A stretch of 64,000 nt of DNA. Origin: Erinaceus europaeus. Taxonomy: Eukaryota > Chordata > Mammalia > Eulipotyphla > Erinaceidae. The stretch is taken from contig NC_080175.1 in NCBI RefSeq assembly GCF_950295315.1, positions 66,675,353 through 66,739,352 of the forward strand, written 5' to 3'. The notes under the pieces were generated by a model. It searched no databases. It was not told the DNA's origin and saw only the letters and a program-made list of their open reading frames with translations. The translations under genes were made by a program, and so were the position numbers. Each line of letters begins with the position of its first letter. Within the stretch, counting starts at the first letter, position 1. This document shows positions 1 through 11,359 of the stretch, piece after piece.

Positions 1-95
1 GAGTTGGGGGGCTAGAACCTGCAGCCTTGCACAGGTCCTTGAGCTTAGCGTAGTCCTACGTGTGCTTAATCAGGTGCACCACTGCCTGGCTCCCA
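1..95 (-). mobile_element. SINE head, cut by the window start
   Basis: Type 2 tRNA-derived head in reverse (complement of CACCTGGTT..GTCCTTG). Only the 5' half is inside the window. Confidence 0.8.
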
Positions 96-1343
96 AGAGT
101 TTTTCCTCTTTACTGAGTCTTCAGAAATGAGACCAGTTGACACCCATTTTGAGCACCCTTTGAGATTTTTGTTACACTGGACTGACATGACCAAAATATA
201 GTGGCATCTATGAAATATATGAGCAGGTAAGCCAAGTCATGCTTGGAGGCTGGGATTTTATGTTGTATCTAATCTAGTCTCAGGGGAGGTTATTTGTTAA
301 GCTGTATTTGACTGAAACTCTGAACTAAAAGGTCACTAGCAATACAGAGAAACTGTTGAGATGGTCAGAGCAAAATTCCAGAGGGAATTTTTGGAATATC
401 CCAAATTTGAGATATCTGAAGCACAAGAGGGTCATTTTTGATTGCATGATGCATCTTCTGTTCTCCAGCTGGTTGACTGTTTTCCATAAGTAGCTGTCTT
501 CTTGATGAAAAATCGTGACACACTTTATGTGTCAATGTGGTCAGCACAAACGCAAGATGCTCATTCAGACAGACTTTGAAAGGAAGCACACACCATTAAC
601 AGAAAGCTTCTCCACATTCCCAAAACGCAGTGACAGGAACAGAAACACAGAGGAGCAGGGAAGACCTTTTTCTTTCTTTGTGGAATGTGAGCTCAGACCG
701 TGGCCGTACCTTTTCTGGTGGTGGATAACGTCATGATGGCTCGGGCCTGCATTTCACATCCCTTTCTATACTAGAGCTTGGCTGAGAGCAGACACCAGTT
801 ACCAACATTTCACAAGAGCAGACAGAAAACTGTTAGTAGGGCTGACAACCAGGGGGGATGATGGGTCAGAGAGATGTGGGTTTGATGCAAAGAGTACAAG
901 GACTTCCCTTTAGTAATGCCAAAAGGTTAAGAAAATGGAGGCCCAGCCCAAGTGGCCTGCTGGAGACTTATCTGTATCTTCATCTCCACTTGTGAGTAAA
1001 GGGACTATTGAGTCTTCTGGAAGCATTGCTTAAAACACTGTGTGATCTACCTGAACAGAGCCATGGGACTGTGCTGTGTCTAGAGCTATACACACTGCCT
1101 TGCTGCATGGTGTGTGCAGTAGCAATGGTGTGAGTGTGACCAGGAGGAGTCTGAAGGGGCCTTCTCTCCTTCCACTCCCATCACCTCCTGATGCAGACAG
1201 CCTCCTGCCAGGCCCCCGACCAGCAGTTGAGAAGACGGTAGCCTATCAGCCATGGGCTGTGCATTTTAAAGGATATAGTGGAATTGACTCTGATGAAGAG
1301 GGCCCTGTTTCTCTTTGTAGAAAATTATAAACTAAAGTTGGAT
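96..1343. other. unique sequence beyond the likely 3' end of TNIK
   Basis: About 1.25 kb with no recognisable repeat, RNA gene or credible coding frame. The short ORFs here show no conserved protein pattern. It may be intergenic, or a distal 3'UTR extension if a weaker or later poly(A) site is used. Confidence 0.5.
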
Positions 1344-1612
1344 AGAGCTGACATGCTACCATGCACGAGGACCTAGATTCAAAGGGGGGGAGGGGTGGGG
1401 TGGGAGATACGAAGCTGTACTGTGGCTGTCTCTGTGTCTCTTCCCCTCTATTTTCTCTGTCCCTATTTATTTCTCTATCTCTATTAAAAGAAAAGAAAGA
1501 GAAGAAAGAAAGAGAAAAATGTAGCAATTGGGAGCAGTGGACTTGTCATGCAGGCACCAAGTACCAGCAATAACCCAGTGGTAATAAAATAAAAACAAAT
1601 AAATTCTAGAGA
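1344..1612 (+). mobile_element. type 2 SINE
   Basis: CATGCACGAGGACCTAGATTCAA head, CT-rich body, A/G spacer, then the distal GGAGCAGTGGACTTGTCATG tail module and AATAAAA end. It lies just beyond the likely 3' end of TNIK. Confidence 0.8.
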
Positions 1613-1980
1613 CAAAATCTTCTCCAGAAAGAACTGAAACAAACAAAACTATAATATCAGAAGCTCATTCCACAACTCAGGAAACTTGTGTTAAGATGTT
1701 CTTAACATGAATGAAAAGCAATTCTCCCCTCAAGGAAAAAAGAACTAAAGTGAGTCAGGAAGTGTTGTGTCCCAATGTTTATATACACTTTGCCTGGCTT
1801 CGGGCTTCAAGGGCCTGTCATAGTGTGTGCATGAAGCCAGACGTCTTGAGGACGAGTCTAGGCATCTCGTAAGAAGCACAGCTATCTGATGGCTCGATTA
1901 ACTCAGGCCTTGCCTTGACATTCAGTGTAAAACATCTGCACAAACATATGAAGGCATGACTTGATGTTTAACGTCCGTGT

Positions 1981-1986
1981 TTTATT
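1981..1986 (-). terminator. poly(A) signal AATAAA, best candidate for the TNIK 3' end
   Basis: AATAAA on the minus strand, followed after about 30-50 nt by a GU-rich stretch (ATGTTTGTGCAGATGTTTTA, 1928-1952 region). The implied cleavage site is about 1960-1968. The surrounding DNA is unique, not repeat-derived. Confidence 0.45.
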
Positions 1987-2146
1987 GTTGGCACCAGGAA
2001 AAGCTCAAGTTCTATGGTCATGTCACTGTACAGACTGAAAACAAGCCGGCATCGGTATTGTTTTACGATTGGTTTGTTTTCATGACTCTAGATTGTTAAA
2101 AAATACATTCACAAACTACCTTATGTTTTAGACACAATGATTCCCT

Positions 2147-2152
2147 TTTATT
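2147..2152 (-). terminator. alternative poly(A) signal AATAAA
   Basis: Minus-strand AATAAA in AT-rich unique sequence of the presumed 3'UTR. The downstream element is weaker than that at 1981-1986. Confidence 0.25.
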
Positions 2153-3328
2153 TAACTGTACCCAAGATCCCACAATAAAAAAAATCATTTTAAAGCTGTG
2201 TGTTTCAAACTCATCACTTTTAAGAAATCAAAGCTGAACATAAAAACAGAGGTAATTCTGCAACATAACTGAAGGAAGCTTCTGGTTTAAAAGATGCAGC
2301 AGCAATATAAAGAGCTGGTGGCAATCACTTTGGGGGGAAGAGACCCACATCTGGCCAGATTTTGCCCACGTCACCATCCAATTACAGTAGTTGAAAAATT
2401 CAGTTCCCCCCAAAAGATTATTGCTGGATTTGTGGCGTGGGATTTGTGAGGCCAGTGTCACTCATCAGCAGAGCCACAGCAGTGGAAATGAGAACGGGAG
2501 GATTTCATTGCAGATAACGGGACCCTGATGAGAACATCTCAGGGATGTCCAGATAGTCCTTGATTCCATCCCAGCGTCTTAACTACTTAAAAGGAGAGCA
2601 AATGTCAGCCACCTTCACAGGAGGGTCCTACCCATCTAACTAGCCATCCCCACCCGAACGTGCCCCCCACCCTCCCCAACCATCAGGCTGAAATGACTCC
2701 TTTTCCCTAACATGAGTTTCGTTCTCATTCTCAGCTTTGTGTTGTTGAGGTGAAATCAGCAGATTTTTTTTTTTTTTACAAAATTTTGTCACACCCCCCC
2801 CCCTCCAATTTTTCAAGAATAATTTGGTCAGCTACTGCTCGGTTTGGAAACCTTTCCAAGCCCACCTGATTGCCAGCTGAGCTCTCTATATATCTCATGG
2901 ACAGGACACTGCTGCGATGGACAGTGAAACAAAACACAAACAAAACGAGGTAGGTTAAAACAGGAAGCGCAACACAGATATTTGTTTTCGCAACACCTTG
3001 GTACCACAGGTGGCCATGCTTGTAGCTTTGGAAGAAAAAAATCCCAGTCAGTCCCATGAAAGTTCAATTCATCTGAGTAAGAGTTTATAAGGACACACGT
3101 CAATCTGAACTGAATACAGACATTATCTTTGCACAAAATGTTGTTTACCATATGCCAGGTAAAATTTGGAGAAAGATGAAATGATCAGGGTCTCGGAATT
3201 TTAGCCAAAGCCTTGCTTTTCAGATGTATTAAAATCTGAACCCGGGATGCCAGCCACGGCTCAGGCAGGCATCATAGTCTAGTCCCTTCACTCACCAACC
3301 CAGATATAACACAGGCAGCTCAGAAACA

Positions 3329-3334
3329 TTTATT
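3329..3334 (-). terminator. alternative proximal poly(A) signal AATAAA
   Basis: Minus-strand AATAAATG followed by a GU-rich stretch (GCCTGTGTTATATCTGGG). Use would give a 3'UTR of about 1.1 kb. Confidence 0.3.
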
Positions 3335-3957
3335 ATCATCATCATCCATTATCACCATCGTCATCGACTCTTCGGTCACAGTTTTCATTCTTGAGGAAGT
3401 GGTGGCCTTGGGAGAAAGCTGGGCGTGGCCAGAACCTGGGATTCATATACATCGCTCCCCAATTCCTAGAAAGAACTCAAGTTTCAGTCTTAATGAAGCC
3501 CAAATTGAGAGGCCTCTTCCCCAGGAAACTTTGCACGTTAAAAAATAAGAAAGTGTACATACATATTATATTTCTACATTTCTTAGCTTGTTTCCCAGAA
3601 GCTCCTTCTGTCTGATCTTGTCTCTTGCCCTGACCTGTTGCATAAATGCCTCATGAGGGTGAGTCATGCTCCCAACTCCCTCATCAGTCAGCACACCCCA
3701 CTGTGCACATGGCCTCAGAAAAGGAGGACCCATCAGACTCATAAGAGACAGCAGTTGGTTTTATGAGTCTACGGCTAGTAGTTTAGCCATTTAAAATCTA
3801 TTTCCCAGAACAGGGGAAAAGTAGTAGTTCTCTTCTCTTTTAAAAATTCATTAGCCAGTTGCTGTCAAAAAAGCAACCTTTTGGGTTTGTGAAGGCCAAA
3901 GAAATCACCCCCTGCCCCACCACGCGGTCACAGCCTTCAGTGTAAGGAGATAAGGTA

Positions 3958-3963
3958 CATTTA
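3958..3963 (-). terminator. alternative proximal poly(A) signal AATAAA
   Basis: Minus-strand AATAAATG about 460 nt after the stop codon. No clear GU-rich element follows, so it is the least likely of the candidates. Confidence 0.18.
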
Positions 3964-4425
3964 TTGTGCTCTCTCTCATCACTTGAGATCGGAAGCTTTG
4001 TTTCACAACATATCTTATACTTAAAGCTAGCAGGCAGACAGAATAAAAAACAGACACATTTTCTCAGTATGCAGTCTCTCCCCCATCCTTACAAAGAGGG
4101 TAAAGAAAAACAGGTAAAACAGAAACTCAAAATCCGCCATAACACAGCTTAACCGTAAGAGCATGGGTCCGCCATCTTTGTCCACAGACAACGCAGCATT
4201 CTTGGGGGCTCCTGTAGACTCTTGCCACCTTTTTCTCACCTCCTCAACCAGGCTGCAACAGGGGAAGATGGACTGTTTGGGGACGGGTAGAGGGAGAGAA
4301 AAAGGGGAAAGCAGTGTGTTCAATCACGCCTCCTGGGGCTGCCTCTAGCCTGGCAGAGGTCCGCACGGGTTGGGTTCTTTAAGTTAGGAACGCCGCCATG
4401 GCGTGAAGTGCCAAGTGCTCCTCTG

Positions 4426-4509
4426 TTACCAGTTCATCATGGAATTGCGGTTGAGGGTCATGAAAAACACTTGGCTACTTCCTCCAGATCTCACGGATGC
4501 AAAAAACAC
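4426..4509 (-). CDS. TNIK: TNIK terminal coding exon (C-terminus and stop)
   Basis: This final coding exon carries 27 codons and the stop TAA (4426-4428). It reads [12 protein letters not shown]..., ending NRNSMMNW, which completes the C-terminal edge of the CNH beta-propeller. The acceptor is CAG at 4510-4512 and the reading phase is 0, joining directly to the AAG that ends exon 6732-6871. The C-terminal NSMMNW separates TNIK from MAP4K4, which ends in a different hydrophobic tail. The 3'UTR continues below 4425. Confidence 0.96.
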   Translation of the reverse strand: MFFASVRSGGSSQVFFMTLNRNSMMNW

Positions 4510-6731
4510 CTGTTTGAAATTAAAAAGAAGTTAGTTCAACTGCATGGTCCCTTTCCCTCTTTTCTTCAACTGTCCGTCCATCTCCTCTCACAGGGCCTAT
4601 CCCTGCAGTGTGTTGGCTCTTAAGACCCAACAGCCAGTGTTGACAGAGTGCCTTTGGCCAGTGCATCCTGTCTTTATAGAGTGTCTGTCTCTATGCTGTG
4701 ACAGTTCCTGTCACTCACTGTGGCGCTGGGCTCCAGGGACATGGAAGGGACACTTATGGAGTGCTACATCTCTCTGGATGCTCACTTTAAAAACAAAACA
4801 AAACAAAACATGTCTTGTACTAGGATAATATACTGGATCTCTGGTCCAGGGCACAAAAGCCCTTTGTCAATTTCTGGAATGTCCCAGAGGTTGCCCTCTC
4901 TCTCAGAATGGTAGAAGGCAGATTTTGGGGTTATGGAGATTTTCAAATTCAGGGGAAATTTGGGGCCAACTGATGACAGTTTATCTTCTCAACTACTTAA
5001 ATTAAAAAAGAGTAAACAACAAACAAACAAAAATAGGTGTGGCCAACTGGGATACAGTGTTTATAGTGCGTCTTTCTTTTGGCATCTGCAGAGTTAGTAT
5101 TTGGCTCCTTTGCTGGGATGGCCCAGGCCAAATAAGATGATGACATTAGTAAGCTGAACCACCACAGTTCACTAGGTGTGAGTGTGTTAAGTCATTTTAT
5201 ACATACATTAAAAAGAAAAAAAAACAATAACTTGAGAGAAGTGAGAAGAATTTGATGACTGTTTGTTTGAGCTGAATGTAAATAAACTAGGAGCTGCTTC
5301 CCCCCCCCCCACCACAAAAAAATTAAATAAATAAAAAAAATAATAAAAAAACAAGATTCTAGGCTGTGGTCTAGCCCTTCAATCAGTCAACACTGAGCTT
5401 TGACCCAAGGCATTTTAGTCACGAGTATAGTCTCTGCTACTCAGTTTCCACAGCTTCTTTAGAAGTGACTTCTGAGAAGTCCTGTGGAAATGCTTATCGT
5501 TGGGTTGGGCTGATGCTACATGGATGTCAGTTAAGCTAAGTGTAGAGTCAGTGAATCAATGGGGAGAACCATGAGAACCGTGAGGGGAATGTGGGGTGCT
5601 GTTCTAAGTGCTGTGCATGGTGGTTGAGAAAGCTCTAGCCAACACACTGGTATGTCCCCTGCTCTGAGGGTGTGAGCAGGACTCAGAGAAGACCTGGTGG
5701 GGCCTCCCATGGACAGCAGCGTGGGCGCCAGGTCCAGCTCACTCCCAGCTAATGTTCCCTGGACTGGAATTCTTGGAGGCACTGGGCCTGCTTTCTGGGC
5801 TGCTCTGAGAACATCCCCACCCACAGCTACTACCCATGCAGACCATGCCAGGCTGGTAGAGCCAGTGAGGGTCGAATCAAATCTAGACCCACTGCTCCAG
5901 CATTGGGCCAACACTAGCCTTGTCTTTGGAGAAACCTCAGTGGGCTGAGGTCACGTATGATGACTCGGTCCATCAGACTTTTTTCTATAGGTGCTTACAT
6001 CTGCAACTTTGTCAGGGGTGGTATTTCTATGGCTACAAAGGGTAAATTCACAAATGCAGAAAAGTTTAGCTACTAAGAACTCTGGGCTGGTCTATGGTGA
6101 GGACAGGGAAGAACAGGGCAGCTGGGGAGCTCTGGGAGGTGACTATTCTCCCCCAGACGGACAGTCAATGTCACTGGGAAACAGCCCCCCCTCCCCGTAA
6201 CCCTGGGGGAGAGACATGGCTGGGATGACACAGGGCATGGCACTAGTTGAGTTTGTGATGGTGTGTTTCTTAAGGAATGGGGGACATTTTTTTTCAACAC
6301 GTCCAGTGATTTACAGTACATAAAGGCAAATAGAAAGTGGTGGGCTGGGCCCCGATAGACTTTGTGAATCGTCTGCAATCGGGAAGGATAAAGCTGACCA
6401 CTGTGAGGTGATTAATGATGGGCCAACTCTTCCTTGTGGGCAGGAGAATTTTGTGGGGTGGGGCCCTGCTGAGTCATCATGAGGTCCGCAGGCCACTGCA
6501 GTCACTACTATTTTCACAAGAGAGTGTCAGGTAGTCTCAGGTCTTGTAGCTACATGTATCTTACATTTTGAGTGGTCACATGAACCAAACCAAATAATGC
6601 CATTTCCAGATAGTATTAATCGCTTCACACAGACATGATTAAAATCAGTAGAAAGGAGAAATGAAGGTTTCACAGGTACCTGGTGGTCTCTTAAAATGCA
6701 AACACTAATGCAAATGTTGAAACGGATTTAC
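4510..6731 (-). other. last TNIK intron
   Basis: A 2.2-kb intron notable for holding no identifiable SINE or LINE-1. It contains only a short (AAAAC)n tract (4788-4809) and a poly-C plus A-rich low-complexity stretch (5299-5353). Confidence 0.75.
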
Positions 6732-6871
6732 CTTATCATTTCTTTCACATAGAAACTTTAACCTTTGAGCTCGCTTATGCATAAACACTCCATCCAAATG
6801 TCCTGTTTCCACTGACCGGATCTCAATAGCTTTCTCGCCCCAGCCCATTATCTGATTGGAATGAATGTAGG
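6732..6871 (-). CDS. TNIK: TNIK CNH-domain exon (residues about 1288-1334)
   Basis: The exon completes an Ala codon split 1+2 with the previous exon, then reads [20 protein letters not shown] through [15 protein letters not shown]. This is the last full blade region of the citron-homology domain, the regulatory and small-GTPase-interaction module of GCK kinases. The acceptor is CAG just above 6871 and the donor GTAAAT just below 6732. It is 140 bp long. Its sequence is nearly invariant within the TNIK/MINK1/MAP4K4 group. Confidence 0.97.
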
Positions 6872-7124
6872 CTGTCGGAAGGAATATCCAAAACCGCATT
6901 AAAAACATTAGACGGGCAACAACTCACAGCATCTGTTCACAGCTTAACCACAAAAAACGACAAACAGCTTGAGATAAACAGACAAAGCAAGTCGTACAGG
7001 TGTGATTCACAGACTGTGTTTTTTTTTTTTTTCTGGTGGAATCAAATGGTTGTCTCACATTTCTTGACTTTCGTCTCATTGGGGGGCTGTAACTGCTGAA
7101 GGAGATAAGGAATGGTTAACCTAC

Positions 7125-7284
7125 CCACAGACGTGGGCATTTCTCCCCATTGTAGCACCACATCCTTGGTGATCCGGCCATAGGTGTTGACATACACCCC
7201 CTCATCCTCATAGCAAACAAGCATTTCCATCCCATCGGTCTTAGGTAAGATGACAATGGCATGAGGCGTGATATTGCCCTGAAT
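7125..7284 (-). CDS. TNIK: TNIK CNH-domain exon (residues about 1235-1288)
   Basis: The exon starts with Ile after a CTAG acceptor. It encodes [40 protein letters not shown] and [13 protein letters not shown]. It leaves one base of an Ala codon before the donor GTAGGT. It is 160 bp long and encodes central CNH propeller strands. The Gln-Gly-Asn-Ile start distinguishes TNIK from MAP4K4. The intron to the next exon is only 253 bp. Confidence 0.97.
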
Positions 7285-7611
7285 CTAGAAGAGAAAGAAA
7301 AGCTAGGTGTAATTCCTTTACAGCATAAGACAGGCATCCTGACAATTCTTCTCTAAGAATGCAAACAAGCAAACAAAACAAATTTAAGATTTTGGGTCTT
7401 TTCCTGCCTTATTTTCACTCCAGGTACCGACTGATGTTTTGCTTTGCATAATTTGACCACTGACTAGGTAGAGACAAACCGAGACAGTAGGAGAAGAAAC
7501 TAATTCACCTGTTCCTAAAATCAACAACTACAGCTAGGAAGCACCAGTTATGCAAGGTAAGTGAAGCCTTTTATTTACATGGTTTCTGGCTCTAAGCATA
7601 TCTCTGCCTGA

Positions 7612-7728
7612 GGGCCAGGAGGTGGTGCACCTGGTTGAGCACACACATTACCATGCACAAGGACCTATCTGCAAGCCCCTGCCCCCCCGACTCCCCACTT
7701 GGAGGAGGGGAGCTGTGAGGAGTGGTGA
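7612..7728 (+). mobile_element. SINE head fragment
   Basis: GGTGGTGCACCTGGTTGAGC head followed by CATGCACAAGGACC. It is broken off where the next copy starts in the opposite direction. Confidence 0.8.
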
Positions 7729-7936
7729 AACCTGGGCTCAGTGCCTGCATGATGAATCTGCTAATCTTGGCACCCTCCCACCACCGTTTATTTGATAGAG
7801 CAGAGAGAAATTGAGAGAGAATAAGGAGAAAGAGAGTCAGACAGACACCTGCATTACTTGCTTCGCCATTCGTGAAACTTCCCCACCTAAAAGTGGGGGG
7901 GTGGGGGCTCGAACCTGGGTCCCTGCACATGATGAT
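7729..7936 (-). mobile_element. type 2 SINE
   Basis: Reverse copy with the CTGGGCTCAGTGCCTGCATG tail module at the left and GGGCTCGAACCTGGGTCC B-box region at the right. It abuts the plus-strand fragment to form an inverted pair. Confidence 0.8.
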
Positions 7937-8204
7937 GTTAAAAAAGTAAAAGAAGTCTTTAAAGTCTGAAAAATACAGTCATCCATAGGCTAGGCCTCAG
8001 ATTGTTCTGGCAAATGGTTTCCATTCTACATTTCTCCCAGGATACTCAGCTTTTGAAGTAGCCACGCAGCTGAGTGAGTCCACTGCAGCTGTCGCAGTCA
8101 CCTTGAGGCCCTGTATCCACACAGGAATGTAAAAGCCATGCTCAGGCTATGCACCAGTCAGGCAACTCACTCCTGCAGTCCACAGGATGCGGGCCCGAGC
8201 ATGT

Positions 8205-8305
8205 AAGATGTAATACCTCAACCACAGCCCTGTGAGATAGGCTCTTTTATCCTCACTTTACAGATGCAGAAACTGAGGGTTGGAGAAGTTGCCCTGTGAA
8301 TCCAC
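8205..8305 (-). mobile_element. MIR SINE remnant
   Basis: The stretch CCCTGTGAGATAGGCTC, TTTACAGATGCAGAAACTGAGG and a degenerate AGAAGTTGCCC matches the reverse complement of the ancient mammalian MIR core. This is the only clear pre-placental SINE I noticed. Confidence 0.7.
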
Positions 8306-8725
8306 TACAAAGAGGCTACCTGTGAGAGCTGGAGGAAGAGTTCCACAGAGCCTGACCACCTTCAGATGAGACAAAGGGGACCATTGACCTTCCCCAGCAT
8401 ATAATGAATCAGTCTTCTTACACTGAGGAAAAATGGAAGCCCATCTGTGGTCTTTGCTTAAACAAAGTCAATACATGGCCTTGAAGGAAAAACACACCAT
8501 GTATGTGTAGCTAAAGTCTGAAGAGACACCATCAGTAAAGGGCATACCTATGTCAGTCAAACTGGACTAGAAGTAGTGAAACCTCTGTCTTGTTGAACTG
8601 TCTGTTTCTGAAGGCTGAGACTCATCTGCTCGGCTGCTTACTCAAAGACCGTGTGCCTTCTACCAGACCTGAGGGGAGAGCCCGTCTCTCTGCATGCAGC
8701 CCACAGCACAGTTCCCGGGACTCAC

Positions 8726-8875
8726 GTGAGATGGGATGTAGATATCATAAGAGTTTCCTGAATCAACATCGATCACATGGAAACCAGTGTGTGAACCAAA
8801 AATAACTTTTAACCTTTGACCTTCTTCAACAGTGAGGTCCACAAGCAGGGGCTTGTGCTGGAGATCTGCAAAAGA
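8726..8875 (-). CDS. TNIK: TNIK CNH-domain exon (residues about 1185-1234)
   Basis: Exactly 50 codons in phase 0 on both sides: [20 protein letters not shown], then [20 protein letters not shown], then [10 protein letters not shown]. The acceptor AG sits at 8876-8877 and the donor is GTGAGT. This is a CNH propeller section, and the [13 protein letters not shown] stretch is TNIK-like rather than MAP4K4-like. Read through the donor, the frame continues about 22 codons into the intron, so the exon end rests on the splice consensus and the join. Confidence 0.97.
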
Positions 8876-9354
8876 CTTTAAAGACCAACTTGTGAGCATT
8901 CACACCCTGCAAAGGGGGCACCCTGATCACCCCAAACCACCTCTAACCACTGCTCACACAAAGTCAACATTCTGCTTCCTAAGGAACAACATTTGGGGGG
9001 TTGGGAAGGGTTCTTTCAGCTTGGGGTGTTCACCTTTGGGTGCCAGGAGAAGGGGCTTTCCTCAGCCCTGTCACATGGACTTCTGGGGAAGGGGCTTACA
9101 GCCCGAACTCTGACAGGGGTGTCACAGCTGGCTGAGTCAGAGTGAGTTCCATCACCAGGCACACTCTGTCTCTCCAACATCAGTGTATGAGTGGCTGTCA
9201 GAGGGTCTTAAAGGTCCTTATAAATGGTTCTCTTTACATAGGAAAGTGAGGACGTGTGTGGGTATGGGTGTGGGGGGTGGGAACTGGGCCTTTGCCATCT
9301 GGGGAGTGAGGGAAACCAAACAGGCCCTCGGCAGGGTGCCATGGGCTTCCTTAC

Positions 9355-9455
9355 CTTGAAGGCCATGAACTTGTGGTACGGCTTGGGAGCCCATGCATAG
9401 ATCTCCACGGCATTCTTTAAGGCAATCACCAAAAATTTGATCCTTTCATATTTGA
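9355..9455 (-). CDS. TNIK: TNIK CNH-domain exon (residues about 1151-1184)
   Basis: The exon completes a Val codon (G|TC) and reads [20 protein letters not shown] then [13 protein letters not shown]. The donor is GTAAGG and the acceptor TATAG. It is 101 bp long and ends in phase 0. [11 protein letters not shown] is the TNIK form; MAP4K4 differs at these residues. A LINE-1 3' end begins only about 30 bp upstream of the acceptor, so the branch point and polypyrimidine tract of this exon lie in a very short unique stretch. Confidence 0.97.
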
Positions 9456-9482
9456 CTATAATGAAAAAGAATCGACTCATTC

Positions 9483-9715
9483 AAATTCAATTTTTAAAAA
9501 ATTTTTATTTATAAAAATGAAAATATCAACAAGACTATAGTATAAGTAGGGTACATCTCCACACAATTCCCACCCCCAGAACTCAGGCCTAGGACCTCCA
9601 GAGTAGGGCTCACTTTCCTGCATGCGTCTCTCAATTCATACCAACTGATACGGCGTCTGCTGATACCAATCTAAGCAATGCAAACAGTACCACCTCAGCA
9701 TGTTACACTTTTTTA
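9483..9715 (-). mobile_element. LINE-1 3'UTR fragment
   Basis: Poly-A side at the left (TTTTTATTTATAAAAATG), followed by the complement of the family's GGTGGGAATTGTGTGGAG 3' end. It lies about 30 bp from the acceptor of exon 9355-9455. Confidence 0.75.
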
Positions 9716-9938
9716 AAAAATTCATTATCTTTTATTTATTTATTGGATAGAAGAAACATCCAGAAATTGAGAGGAATGGGGAGACAGAGGGAGAGAGACA
9801 CAGAGACACCTGAAGCATTGCTTCACCACTTGCAAAGCTTTCCCCCTGCAGGTGAGGACCAGGCGCTTGAACCTGGGTCCTTATGCACTACAGTGCACTA
9901 CATGTGAGCTCAACGAGGTCTGCCACCACCCGGTCCCC
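9712..9938 (-). mobile_element. type 2 SINE
   Basis: Ends in GCCACCACCCGGTCCCC with a clear GCTTGAACCTGGGTCC box. It is inserted next to the LINE-1 end. Confidence 0.85.
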
Positions 9939-9944
9939 ATAAGT

Positions 9945-9945
<1 letters not shown>

Positions 9946-9980
<35 letters not shown>
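9946..9980. repeat. (TA)n microsatellite
   Basis: About 17 uninterrupted AT dinucleotides between two SINEs. Confidence 0.95.
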
Positions 9981-9984
<4 letters not shown>

Positions 9985-9989
9985 TTCAT

Positions 9990-10235
9990 TTATTTATTCT
10001 TAGTTTTTTTTTTCCACCAAAGTTATTGCTGGGGTTCTATGCCTGCATAATTCATCCACTCCTAGAGGATTCTCATCCTCATTTCTTAAAGAGGTTGAGA
10101 AACAGAGTGGGAGAGACAGAGAGAATAGAGATATCACAGCACCGCTCCACTGCTCATGAAGCTTCTTCACACAGGTGCTCCCCGGCAGTGGCTCAGGGCT
10201 TGAACCTGTTCCCTTGCCTGCCCAGGCCTTTTGAA
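9990..10235 (-). mobile_element. diverged SINE
   Basis: Tail module GTTATTGCTGGGGTTCTATG at the left, GAGAGACAGAGAG body and GGGCTTGAACCTG at the right, with many substitutions. Confidence 0.7.
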
Positions 10236-10564
10236 TGATATTGCAGGCTCTTTTTCCGTCTGAAGATGCGGTGCCCAGGATTGTCTGCAGCTTCTAGGTC
10301 TTGTATGACTTGACACTGCAGCAGTGACATTCGCACCCCAGTCTACACATGCCCTGCTGCTCACCAGTGTATGTGCAGTGGGGGCAGGGGGCAAGGTGGC
10401 CCTAACATGAGCAAGTGAGGAGAAGCACAGAGGCTTCTGCTGCTCAGTACTCAGAATGGATTCCCAAACAGTAGAGACTGACCAGTGCCCTGGTGAAAAA
10501 CACCACACATGATTCCTTTCCCTTCTTGCTGGGTGAAGTTGTAGTATTAAAGAAAGTTGTAATT

Positions 10565-10730
10565 TGGACTTCCCAGCAAGACAGAGAGAGAGGGAAGGAG
10601 AGAGAGACACAGAGAGAGAGAGAGAGACAGAGGCATAGGGTATTGCTTTGACATATATGGTTTTGGGGATCAAATGCTGGGCCCTGCACTCAAGCCCTGG
10701 ACACTAGCTGCCTCCCTGGCTGTTCCCTCG
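10565..10730 (-). mobile_element. possible diverged SINE with GA-rich body
   Basis: A purine-rich run (10580-10630) followed by a weak head-like GGGGATCAAATGCTGGGCC. The body resembles a reverse SINE but the head is poor. Confidence 0.35.
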
Positions 10731-11249
10731 GAATCTCAGAATTACTTCTAATTCCAGACTACTTAATTCTGGGTCTACGATAGAGACACTATTTATGTAC
10801 TTAAAATGAAGAACTCGTAAGGACCTCCTTGCTAACTGGATACCAGATGTGTCGTTTCACAAGCCTGTTTGCAGTCACTATTTTCGGTGCTCAGTCAATT
10901 CTTTGGACCCAGAAAATCATGGTCTTACTTCTAGGAAATGTTCTTGTATTCCTTCTGTGATAATTTACTCCCTTCTTCCATTTCTCTCTGATAAAATTTG
11001 TTGTCCTCAGTTCTGAACCACTGGGGTTAATCTTTTAGATAACATTATTATTATTATTTTTATTTCACGGGACAGAGAAAGTCATAGGGAGGGGAGAAAG
11101 GCCAGAGCTCTCCCACCTCCACGTTCTGAGCTGTTAGTCCTTTCACTCCCTCTAACACCCTCTTTTGTTCCATTTATTTTTATTAATTGAATTGTTAAAT
11201 TGAATAAACATCAAGCTTAATGTATAGCATTTATGCTAAGTTTATTATG

Positions 11250-11350
11250 CATATTTTTTTACGTTTATTTACTTATCTGACACCAGGGTTATTAATGGAG
11301 TGCCTGCACCACCCTAACACTTCTGGCAGCCATTTCCCCTCCCTTTTTTG
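11250..11350 (-). mobile_element. SINE tail-module fragment
   Basis: CACCAGGGTTATTAATGGAG...CTGGCAGCCATTTCCCC is the reverse of the distal SINE module. It is split from its body by the SINE that follows. Confidence 0.65.
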
Positions 11351-11359
11351 CTCTGTCTC

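Larger units (their letters stand above)
1962..4425 (-). other. TNIK: TNIK 3'UTR (minimum likely extent)
   Basis: Sequence after the stop codon is free of identifiable SINEs or LINE-1 down to about 1612, as expected for a constrained 3'UTR. The best-formed cleavage signal places the end near 1962, giving about 2.46 kb. Shorter forms ending near the other AATAAA motifs and longer forms running past 1962 cannot be excluded from sequence alone. Confidence 0.5.

Noticed and set aside
365..1330. Small ORFs beyond the TNIK 3' end
   Set aside because: Short, patternless and unsupported by splice structure or known domains.
10167..10673. 168-codon minus-strand ORF
   Set aside because: Composed of SINE and GA-rich low-complexity translation (runs of Ser-Leu). 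No protein-like conservation.
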